This document shows positions 54,101 to 64,000 of a stretch of DNA of 64,000 nucleotides, piece by piece. Numbering within the stretch: position 1 is the stretch's first letter; each line of letters starts with the position of its first letter. The stretch is from Dryas octopetala (lineage: Eukaryota; Streptophyta; Magnoliopsida; Rosales; Rosaceae): contig OY992832.1 in NCBI GenBank assembly GCA_963921425.1, positions 10,353,249 to 10,417,248 on the forward strand, in the 5' to 3' direction. The notes beneath the pieces were generated by a model. The model ran no database searches and was not told the origin of the DNA. It worked only from the letters and a program-made list of their open reading frames with translations. Position numbers and translations under genes: made by a program.

Positions 54101-54453
54101 TGACAGCAACAAAGAGCATGAATCATATATTTGTGTCTTATGACCTGCCAAATAGAGCACAAATATTTGAGTATAAACTCAATTTAATATTATTTTTAAT
54201 TTTATGAATAGATTTAGTTACTTCCTCAGCTCTCACACGAGTTTCAATAAAATTGTTGCACAGTAATAATATGTAAAAAAGCACGAAAATTATGTCTTAT
54301 ATAATAGGACACATATAAAAAAGACACAATCACATGTGCCAAATGTAACAGAACACAAATATATTTATATTTATGCCCCTTATTAAATAACATGTCACAA
54401 ATTCGTATTTGTGCCCATTTTGTATGTGCCTCATGTCCCTTTTTCTTGTAGTG
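51102..54453. mobile_element. Complete non-autonomous CACTA element, 3,352 bp
   Basis: Both ends are the 14-bp inverted repeat CACTACAAGAAAAA. The target duplication is CAT (51,099-51,101 and 54,454-54,456). Unit 1 retains the unoccupied site 'acacatcgtactgcc' near 30,925. Subterminal regions carry many copies of 'agcacaaata' and 'atttgtgtc', clearly different from the GGGCGACGAA family at 38 kb. A GC-rich block (53,580-54,010) resembles a 5'-leader or first exon on the minus strand. No complete transposase is present. Confidence 0.93.
52897..53013 (-). CDS. Short ORF inside the CACTA element, 38 aa
   Basis: After a plausible acceptor (TTAATTAG) the minus strand reads MSTMDESSRAEAVTEG followed by a proline-rich tail and a stop. 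With the GC-rich leader upstream (53,590-54,050) it looks like the first two exons of a gene truncated within the element. I cannot name the source. It may be chance. Confidence 0.25.
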   Translation of the reverse strand: MSTMDESSRAEAVTEGVDPPQTAPQPPRPSTTPQFKCV

Positions 54454-54456
54454 CAT

Positions 54457-55294
54457 CTTACTGCCTATTGGCTGCGGCATGCTCCTATATTTAGACTCTC
54501 GAGAGTCATATTAGCCATGCAGGTGACCACGATGAAACCTTAAGAATGCATGCTACGTACTCTTGTGAATATCCAGTATCTGATTGGATTAAATATATAT
54601 ATATATATGTATTTTTTTTTGTTTATGAAAAGATGTCTCATTGGACTAAATGTGATGGCCATGGAGTGAGCAGCGTTGGTTTAATTTCAGTTCCTTTCGG
54701 TCAGATTGTGTAAGTTGCAATGTCTTCACTAAGAGCTGTGGAATAATTAAGCTTGCAAGTAGGCATTCGTACTGTATCTCTTTTAAAAGATGGCTCCTTA
54801 TGGCTTGTCAATTTTTGCTTTTTTTTTTTTTTTTTTCCCCTCGTAAGATGGGGGTTTTAGCTAGGCCTAAAATTAAAAAGGGTCTATATTAAACAAATCT
54901 TGAGTTTATTATTTAATTTCTTCTCTTTGAGGGGTTATTTTGATGTGATATCTGCTAATTGGATATCAACCCCACTTTCCACAACATTTATAAATTAACA
55001 AATTAATGATCAACAATTTGAATAAGTGGCTGTACATAATATCATTTAACCCATTTTCATAATTTATGATAATTAAAACAAAGAGCACTTATATACCATC
55101 ACAAGGCTATTTTCTATTAAATCCATGAATATTATAATCATCCATTTTTTCTCCTTCTTGAAATTATAGCAATTTAGCACGACCGCACCGAGTATAGTTC
55201 ACACTCACACACAGACCAAAAAAAAAAAGTTCACACTCACACATGAAAAATTGAAAACCACCTTAATTTCCTTGATATATATTTCTAAAAAGTA
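54457..55294 (+). other. Spacer before PIE1 (unit 2)
   Basis: Matches 30,928-31,765 nearly exactly, with small length changes in T runs. No gene is seen. Confidence 0.6.
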
Positions 55295-55874
55295 GGGTTG
55301 GCATTTTTGAACCGCCTACCGACTAACCAACCGTTCCAACCAACTTTGGTTTGTCGGTTTTTGTGGTTTTCGGTGGAAGCTCGGTTGCTGGTCATATTTC
55401 CTACCAACCAACCTCAGTCGGTGTCGAGCCGGTTCTAGTGTCTAGCACTGACATTCCATCCTAACCGACCGACATCAACTTCTCTATGTCTCAAACGTCT
55501 CTCATCTCTCTCAAACCTCTCTGTGTCTCTGCATCTCTCTCACTCACAGTCTCTCTCGCAGCTCTCACACTTTCACCACCATCTGCGATCTCCACCGCTG
55601 AGCACCACCACCCGAGCCCACTTCGATCGACATCCCCTCCAAACCTCCCCCCCACACCACCACCACCCGAGACACCCCTCCAAATCGATATTTGCCTCCC
55701 TCTATTTTGGCTAGCCAAATCCGACTCCAACTTCCACCGACCAAAATCGACCGCCTCTGACATAGTCGATAACCAACCACCTTCGAATCGGCATCGGCTA
55801 GCATTTTGGTATTCCGACCAGCCTTGGTTAGTTAGAAGTTGTCGGATCGGTTACCGATTCAATACCAAACCTAC
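55295..55874. mobile_element. Probable Mutator-like element, 580 bp (unit 2)
   Basis: Copy of 31,766-32,345 with the same perfect 9-bp TAAAAAGTA flanks (55,286-55,294 and 55,875-55,883). It sits about 350 bp upstream of the PIE1 start codon, so it may influence the promoter. Confidence 0.65.
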
Positions 55875-55909
55875 TAAAAAGTATATCACAGGGTAACGAC
55901 GTCGTAAGA

Positions 55910-56227
55910 TGGCCATCCTAAACCCATTTTATACTTACGTTGGGTCCATTAGACCTATTATTAATTTGGGCCCATGACCCAAACTATTATAAGCCCAAGC
56001 AGAATCCGCCACGTAAGCAAAGCCAAAACGCAACGCCGCAATGAATTTCAGAGGCTCGGAGCCTCATAGACAAAGAAAGAAGCAGCTCGAGAAAGATAGA
56101 CACAGAAAGAGAGAGAAAGAAGAAGAGAGAGAGATTATAGGAAGAGGGGCAATCGGAGAAGGAGAGCATAGTGGCGTTGATCAGACGGTCCAGATCCACT
56201 GGCTGCTGGATCTGACGACCCAAAACC
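55910..56227 (+). promoter_or_regulatory. PIE1 proximal promoter/5'-UTR
   Basis: Sequence between the Mutator-like element and the PIE1 ATG. It contains 'ataagcccaagcagaatcc' and a GA-rich leader at 56,095-56,135. It is 318 bp long, so the promoter proper probably reaches into or beyond the transposon. Confidence 0.5.
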
Positions 56228-59200
56228 ATGGCTTCCAGAGGTCCAAGGTCCAAGCTTGATCATGAAACCAAAGCTAAGCGCCCAAAGGTTGGCTCACGAA
56301 TATTATACTTTGCATTTTTTCTTCAAATTTGAATTCTTAATAAGCTACCAATAACTAGTTGTTTTATGTGAATTTGAAAGGCCACTTTTTTTTTTTTTGT
56401 AAAAGATGCGTAGTTTTGCTCGCCAATGTGCTCTAGCGAACTTGTTGAAACTTTTAGATATACAGCTTCGAAATAGTTTTTCTTATTTATTTTACTTTTT
56501 CGTTTTTGTTTTTTCTGAGCTTGTATTGCGGTATAGTGATTTGAAATTGTAGTTTTGAGTAATTTAATTCTTAAGGTAACTACTTTTTTCCGGAAATCTC
56601 TGGTTTCGTTTGTTTTAACGGGAAAATGGCATTTTTAGGAAAAAAAAAATTTCCCAGTAAAATTTTCTGTCTTGAAAATTTTGGTGCTGTTTGGTTTATG
56701 TTTTTGTTGAGTGTGTGCTTAGGTCGTGGCTTCGGCATAATGCATGTGCGTGGAAAAGTTTTTCGTAAATCACAATCACATACATGCAATGGTCTTTTGA
56801 CTCCATGCTCCTGAGTGATGAATAAATTGAAACGGTCAGTAACTTGAATGTATTGCTGCAATCCTTGACTGTGATAGGCCCTTGAAGCTCCGAGTGAACC
56901 TCGTCGGCCAAAAGCTCATTGGGATCATGTTTTAGAAGAGATGGTTTGGCTTTCAAAGGTAAATTATTAATATATGCCTCAAAGATCTGGAAATTTCTGT
57001 TGGCGTTAATTTTTGAGTATTTTCATCTGCTTGTTATGATTGTGCTTTATTATCTTTAGTTCAAGTACTTAAATGACTAAGAGTGTTTGAAAAGGTGAGA
57101 CAATTGTCTTTGTTATTCCTTGCTTATCAAACTGGTTGTTAGCAGGACTTTGAGTCGGAGAGAAAATGGAAATTGGCTCAGGCGAAGAAGGTTGCTTTAA
57201 GGGCCAGCAAGGGCATGCTAGATCAGGCTACAAGGGGAGAAAAGAAAATGAAGGTTCTGATTTTCCTTAACTAAAGTGAAATTTAGATATATCATGCCTA
57301 AAGCTTAGAATAGATTTATCTCATGTTACAAAAAATGGGCTCTTATGATTATTCACTGACATGTTTCCTTCTCTCTGTTATTTGTTACATTGTGAATTTC
57401 AATATTGATCAGGAAGAAGAGCAACGGTTAAAAAAGGTTGCACTCAATATTTCAAAGGATGTGAAGAAATTCTGGCTGAAAATAGAAAAGCTGGCAAGTT
57501 TATCTTTGTATAGTTGATTAAGTCTCCAACTTATTTGACTTCTCGATAAGGAATTAATGAATTGATTTCTTTGTATTTGGGGCTCTGACTATACACAATT
57601 TTGTAATCTAGGTGCTTTACAAGCATCAGATGGAGCTTGATGAGAAAAAGAAAAAGGCACTTGATAAGCAGCTTGAGTTCCTTCTAGGTCAAACTGAGAG
57701 GTAAAGAATTTTTCCTCCTAGGTTAATTGATATGATCTGAATTTTCGTTGTATGCCGTATACTACCTTTTATTTTTGGTTCTATGTTAATTGATATGATC
57801 TGAATTGGGACTATGTTGTGCATGAAATTTCTAGGTACTCAACAATGTTGGCTGAAAATCTCGTGGAAAGTTACAAGCCTGTGCAGCAATATCCCACACA
57901 AGACCAAAGTACTCAATGCAAAGAGATGGATGAAAATGATATTAACAAATCAAGAGAATTGAATGTCGGTAAGTTGAAGGTTGCAATTTCATTTCTGTTA
58001 TTTGCTTGCCTCTAAAGTTTATTTTATTTTCTTTTATTACAAAAATAAAATGTTTTTTTTTATGCATTTTAAACAGAACCTCAATCAGATACAGCAGATG
58101 CTGATGATGATTATGATGTACAATCTGATGATGGATCAGTGAGTCTTTCAATTCCTACTAAATTATATGAAAATATAATTTTCATGGTAGTATGATAGTC
58201 TTCAAAACCCCTCCTCCTTGTCCTTTTTTCTTCTGACTGTTCTATTCTGTAAATAATATGATATCTCTTTGGAACTCTACTTTTTAGTACGCATTTACAT
58301 TATAATATTGCAAATCAAGCAAGGAACTCTTTGCATTTTCTGTGGATTCCACTTGATGCTTTCCATGCATTAGATCATATCGAGGAAAAGAATGCAGAGT
58401 AATGGGGGGCTATTATCCAGCAGTCATCGGCTGAAGCCTTGTCTTGGCTTTTTCCTTGATTTTTGCTCTGGAAAATAGTTTACTTGTATGAAGACATGAT
58501 GTAGGGTTGGCTGTAGAATATTATGGCAGTGATTTCTGTATACTCTTATTATTCACACTAGGAGTAATTACATGATCTTATGCACTTTAGAACGAAGAGA
58601 AGGAAGAATTAAAACCTTTGGAATGGAGCATAATAACGTTCAGCTGTCATTTCTAGGGGTTGTTGCTTCTACATGAATGATATCTCACTATTTATTGGCC
58701 ATCTGATCAAACACAACATCAACACTCCCCAGTACTTCTTGGTATTTTGAACCAGATCTGTACTGCCCTTGGCACTGGGATGTCAGGCGAGGGTGAAAGA
58801 AGCATGGTTGATAAAGTAGTTGACCACCTCTGTTGGGTAATCCAATGATGATGCCTATAGATCAACTGATCTGTTTATACTGAATGGGTGCAACTGATTT
58901 TTGATGGGGAAACCTCTGTAATATCAAATAAAACCTAAACAATCACAAAGAAAAAGCTTGCATGAAATTTTGGAACTAGATCTCTGACCACAATAAGGTC
59001 AGCAAAAAATGACATACAACCCTTGTTGACAATATTTGCAACTTATATAAGCAGCCTCATGTTCTATTAGTTTGAGTTTCATACATAAACATGTTATTTG
59101 GAGTATGTTTCTATCTGTAAAGTGTTATGTTACCTGAATGTGTTCTGCCAAAACATATAATTTCCTATGCATGTCTGCAAAGGTTGCCTTGTGTCCTTTT

Positions 59201-60847
59201 CTTTTGTATTATTGAGGTTAGACTGCTACTCTATGTGGATTTAAAGGATGCATTGATACTGCTCTTTATGTATAATTTCTATTCTTAACAGATGTTTTCC
59301 TGCATGATGATGCTGTTTTAGGAAGATGATGAGAACACTATTGAGGAAGACGAGGCTCTTTTTACTGAAAAAGAAAGGCAGGAAGAACTGGCTGCTTTAC
59401 AAAATGAAGTAGATCTTCCACTTGAGGAGCTACTCAAACAATATGATGCGGAGAAAGGTGAATGGTTATAATGTTTTGCACAACTATACTTTATTTACTT
59501 GTGAGAGGCAGTGTGGGTGTCCTAAATATGGTTCTGGAACTTTTAGAACAATTTTTGATAGGGAGGTTGGTCCACTAGGTGATACCTAGGTTTCGCATAT
59601 TTACAACCTGCTTTAGGCATGTGCCTGACTGTAATTGTTTCTAGATGGTCCTGACTCATCTGTGATTGACCTACTATATGGGTTGTCGAAGAGTTATGAG
59701 CCAGTTGGGATGGCTATTTCCAATACTCTTTCCACTTTATCCTTATGAGCTTTATTTGTTTCTGTGTTGAAAATCACATGGCCAATAGATAGTATATCTG
59801 GAAAATTGTTGGTGGGATATCCTCCCTTCTTGCCTGCTAAGTGAGCTCTCTTTATTTGGTATCAATAGAATTTTCATAAATCTTATATGACACATGGACT
59901 TTCAGTTGACCCTGAAAGTAGTCCAGAAAAGGGTGAAGATGGTGCAGAAATGACCTCAGAGGGGGAAGATCATGATATGTTTCCAGAAAAGGCAGAAAAT
60001 GTTGAAGATGGCGCAGAAATGACATCAGAGGGGGAAGATCTTGGTATGTGTCGAGAAATGGTTGGAGATGGCACAGAAATGACCTCAGAGGGGGAAGATC
60101 ATGGTATATGTCCGGTAAAGGTTGAAGATGGTGCAGAAATGACCGCAGTTGGGGAACATGATGGTATGTATCCAGAAAAGGGTGAAGATGTCGCAGAAAT
60201 GGCCTCAGTGGGGGAAGATCATGGTATGTGTGAGCAGTTAATGTATCATGTTATGAAGTGAAACTTATGATTATGTCTGAGTGGGTGAGGGGTTAATTGT
60301 GCTGCAGGTGAACGAAATGACCTTTCTATTGCTGAGAAGACTGATAAAAGCAGCCCAGACATTTTCACTGGTCGTCGTTGTGTAAGTTGTATGTGTTTAT
60401 AGTTGCCAACGCTGAACTGCGCAGCATATAAAGGGTTTGGCTTGACATTTATTTTCAAATTACAGGTGGAAAGTAATGGTGTTTCCGTTTCGGGAACCCA
60501 TTTATCTGAAATTGAGATCAGTGAAGCCAAAAGTATTTCAGAAGATTCTGTGCAATTTTCCAGAGGACATATGTCATATGATTTTAATGAAGAACATGTA
60601 AGAGTGCTATTGTTTAGATTTTAATTTTGTTCTTCCACCTTTTGCAATGATCTACATTGGTTTTGTATCATTGTGTTTTATCTTATTGGACCTTGATGTC
60701 TGGTGAACTCATTTATGCTCTGATTTATGTCTTAGCATGGTATTTTGCAAACTCCAATTATTTTTGTAACTGTGAGACTTGTTAGTAGTTACATTAAATT
60801 GTGGATAATAGTTTTGTAGATTTAGAATTGAGTATATATATATATAT

Positions 60848-60912
<65 letters not shown>

Positions 60913-63900
60913 ATGTGTACATATATATACATATATATATATATATACACATGTATTTTGAATTATCCATATGTATATATTCCTACTTTCAGAAGTCTAA
61001 CATATACTTTAGCGCAAACTCTGATTTGTCCCCCTTTCCCTTCATTTATTTTTCTATGTTTTATTTTTAAAATCAAATTTTGGCATAAGCTTGTTGCTGA
61101 CTGTTTCTTAAATTATGTAGGAAGATGGTGACTTCATTCTTGCTGCTGGAGAAGTAAAGGTGGGAATGATGGAAGCAAAATAGTTGTCATCTTGTCCTAT
61201 CATGGGTTCTGTTTCTAGTTTGATGCTGTAAATAAGGCGCGGCTTATTTTACATTATTTCCAACTTGATACTATTAAGGATGCTGCTTGTCTTTGATTGC
61301 TGGGATGTCTAGAATTACAGAATTGCTACCTTGCCTAAAGTAGGTGGCTGGTGCAATACTCTTGATGTCTAGTTCTCTCCAACGAATACTCTTCCCTTCT
61401 TACTTACCATTCAGTGAAAAGTTTCATTCTCCGTTTTATTCCCCCATATTTTTGTTCATCAAGATTTGTAGGTTGTGGTCCAGCACAACAAACAATTGAG
61501 TCATACTTGGTTAGGATGACAGTTAGTAACTTGGGGTTGCTTATGATATTGCAGTACTAGATAGGTCAATATGCTGTTATTAGGAGCCATTTTGTCTTAT
61601 TAAATATGTTTAAAAGAATAAGACAGGTTCTGCCCAATGACTTCAGCATCTAAATTACCTTGTAACTGTGGTTTCCAGCATAATGTGGCCATAAAGAAAA
61701 TGATGTCTTGTTATTCTATTTTTTGTATTTTTGTTTGTCTTGAATGCAATGTTATTAAGCTAATAGGTTTTATATATCAATAATTAAGGTACTGGGAGTA
61801 TGGATATGGCAATCTTTCTTCTTCGCTGTTATCAGATGTAAAGAAAACATGAAGGGATTTGCCTAGCATATCAATCTCTTTAATGGTTGATTTTTATGTT
61901 TTCTTTTTAAACTTATCTGTCCTGGTGTGCATTATCATTTAGGTAGATATTGCTTGTTATTCACTCACTCAACCATCTTTGAGGCATTTTTGTACTGTTT
62001 TTATGGTCTTGGCTTTGGAGCAACATGTAGTTGTATTTTAGCTGCCTTGTTAGAACTTAGAAATAAGTTTCGAAGTGGTTGAATTTCATATCCAATATAT
62101 TTGATTAACATTGCTAATTCTCAATTTCCTTTCTCTACTGACGTTTATTTGATGCCCAGGATGATGAGACAACCTTGTCAGAGGAGGAGGAATTGGCAAA
62201 AGCAGATACCAAAGATCCCATGGATGAGGTGAGGAGCCAGAATACCTACCTTTAATAAGCACCCTCATACTTAAGGAATATTTGTCAAAACATTCAGGTT
62301 CTATTCTTTAAAAGATTTTGGTCTAAGTTTTTGTCTGTTTCTATGGTTTGCTGCTATCTTTCAGATTTCCTTACTGCAGAAGGAGAGTGAAATACCTTTA
62401 GAGGAACTGCTTGCAAGGTATAAAAAGGTACGGTTTATTGTATGCTTCTGCTCATAGGTTGAGTGGTTCGTATCACATTTGATTTTTGTTCAATCATCAA
62501 CCTGTTTTCAGGATTTAGACAGTGATGAAGTTGCAGAAGGTGAATCTGAATATGGCTCTGCTTTGTCAGAGGGATTTGGGGATTCTCCATCTCTTGAAGA
62601 AGATGTTGAACCCGAGCAACATGGTGTTTCTATGGATGAAGATGTTGACTCTGGTGAACACCAGCCAGCTCTTGATTCTTCCACTGAAGAAGAGAGGGCT
62701 AGGCAACGTAAATTATCAGAAGGAGGAAAGGAGAGTGAGAACAGAATTGAGGATGCAGCTGCTGCTGCAAGATCAGCACAGCCAACTGGAAACACCTTCT
62801 CCACAACCAAAGTCCGTACAAAATTCCCCTTTCTTCTTAAGTTCCCTCTTCGTGAATATCAGCATATTGGCTTGGATTGGCTTGTAACGATGTATGAGAA
62901 AAGACTGAATGGGATTCTAGCCGACGAGATGGGGCTTGGGAAGACAATCATGACCATTGCTTTGCTTGCACACCTAGCGTGTGAAAAGGGAATATGGGGT
63001 CCTCATCTTATTGTGGTCCCAACTAGTGTAATGCTCAATTGGGAGACTGAGTTTCTTAAATGGTGTCCTGCTTTCAAAATTTTAACTTATTTTGGAAGTG
63101 CAAAAGAGCGCAAACTGAAAAGGCAAGGTTGGTTAAAACCAAACTCATTTCATGTCTGCATAACAACGTACAGACTGGTTATTCAAGATTCAAAAGTCTT
63201 CAAGCGTAAGAAATGGAAATACTTGATTTTAGATGAAGCTCATCTGATTAAAAATTGGAAGTCACAGAGATGGCAAACACTTTTGAACTTCAATTCCAAA
63301 CGGCGCATTTTGTTAACTGGCACTCCTCTGCAAAATGATCTGATGGAACTTTGGTCTTTAATGCATTTCTTGATGCCCCATATATTTCAGTCTCATCAGG
63401 AATTCAAGGATTGGTTCAGTAATCCAATATCTGGGATGGTTGAGGGGCAAGAAAAAGTAAATAAGGAAGTTCTTGATCGTCTTCATAATGTCCTTCGACC
63501 ATTCATTCTTCGTCGTTTAAAACGAGATGTGGAGAAGCAGCTCCCTATGAAACATGAGCATGTCATATACTGTAGGCTCTCCAGGAGGCAGCGTAACTTG
63601 TATGAAGACTTCATTGCTAGCTCGGAAACACAAGCAACTCTTGCAAGTTCTAACTTTTTTGGAATGATAAGTGTTATAATGCAACTTCGGAAAGTATGCA
63701 ATCATCCCGACTTATTTGAAGGTCGTCCAATTGTCAGTTCCTTTGATATGAATGGTATTTACATGCAATTGAGTTCTTCTATATGTTCGATGCTTTCACC
63801 TGGACCCTTTTCTATAGTAGACCTTAGGAGTTTGGGGTTTTTATTTACTCATCTAGATTTTACCATGACTTCTTGGGAGAGTGATGAAGTTAAAGCTCTT

Positions 63901-64000
63901 GCTACCCCATCAAGTTCAATCAAGGAGCGTGTTGACCTGATTAGGGTTGAAGATATTGGTGGATTTAAACATCACAAGAAGTTTCATGGTACCAATATTT
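56228..64000 (+). CDS. PIE1: PIE1: Swi2/Snf2 ATPase of the SWR1 complex, 5' half
   Basis: In Arabidopsis, PIE1 is the nuclear motor that exchanges H2A for H2A.Z and delays flowering through FLC. Exons: 56,228-56,287; 56,878-56,958; 57,146-57,253; 57,413-57,493; 57,612-57,700; 57,835-57,968; 58,077-58,138; 59,322-59,457; 59,906-60,223; 60,308-60,381; 60,466-60,597; 61,121-61,159; 62,160-62,228; 62,365-62,427; 62,512 onward, still open at the edge. That is about 978 of some 2,000 residues. N-terminal HSA motif (HWDHVLEEMVWLSKDF), conserved LGQTERYSTMLAENLVE, acidic segment, then the helicase: ADEMGLGKT near residue 619 (62,920), DEAH near 723 (63,232), TGTPLQN. Intron 4 is GC-AG (CTG/GCAAGT). 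Exon 9 is a coding minisatellite. The C-terminal helicase and SANT-like parts lie outside the window. Confidence 0.93.
59930..60223 (+). repeat. Coding minisatellite in PIE1 exon 9 (five ~20-residue repeats)
   Basis: Five units of 60 bp (one is 69) encode variants of EDGAEMTSEGEDHGMCPEK. The last unit is cut by the exon's splice donor (CATG/GTATGTGT). Units 2, 3 and 4 contain GGTATG or GGTATA at the same place, exactly 60 bp apart (after 60,043, 60,103 and 60,163). Confidence 0.9.
60832..60948 (+). repeat. Compound (TA)n-(GA)n-(TA)n microsatellite in PIE1 intron 11
   Basis: TA repeats 60,832-60,850, about 29 GA repeats 60,852-60,910, then further AT-rich repeats to about 60,948. Intronic. 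ORFs across it are spurious. Confidence 0.95.

Overview
The window is nuclear DNA of a flowering plant. Genes are split by short AT-rich GT-AG introns, the proteins are plant-specific, and the spacers are full of DNA transposons and microsatellites. The protein style fits a eudicot, probably a rosid and perhaps Rosaceae; the genus cannot be settled by eye.

Layout. (1) 1-7,099: reshuffled promoter and 3'-flank blocks of a receptor-kinase family, including two promoter copies with no gene attached. (2) 7,100-46,652: a tandem cluster of four G-type lectin S-receptor-like kinases (SRLKs) of the CES101/At1g67520 type, all on the plus strand. SRLK1 (7,100-11,677), SRLK3 (23,113-26,734) and SRLK4 (41,753-46,652) have intact seven-exon reading frames of 731, 727 and 723 residues. 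SRLK2 (12,851-17,217) is a broken chimera: a complete-type S-domain ectodomain exon sits in front of the family's own transmembrane and kinase exons. Isolated kinase-exon relics lie near 18.5, 27.9-29.2, 38.1 and 47.8-49.2 kb. (3) 56,228 to the window end: the 5' half of PIE1, the Swi2/Snf2 ATPase of the plant SWR1 complex that deposits histone H2A.Z.

The main architectural event is a tandem segmental duplication. About 18,494-33,926 (unit 1: relic, SRLK3, relic, PIE1 5' end) is repeated at 38,050-57,450 (unit 2: relic, SRLK4, relic, PIE1 5' end, then the rest of PIE1). Unit 1 therefore ends in a truncated PIE1 whose fourth exon is fused to the interior of a CACTA (En/Spm) transposon. That transposon's surviving terminus (38,049) is the start of unit 2. 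Comparing the units gives natural empty and filled sites for several transposons, so insertions can be ordered in time.

Transposons recognised with target-site duplications include a 3.35-kb CACTA (51,102-54,453), nested Mutator-like elements in SRLK4 intron 1, an hAT-like element inside a kinase relic (both units), a Harbinger-type MITE and a long-armed fold-back element. A probable Pack-MULE in SRLK1 intron 1 has captured part of an unrelated receptor-like kinase gene. No tRNA, rRNA, CRISPR or prokaryotic feature was seen. All exon models were read by eye from splice signals and comparison between paralogues.
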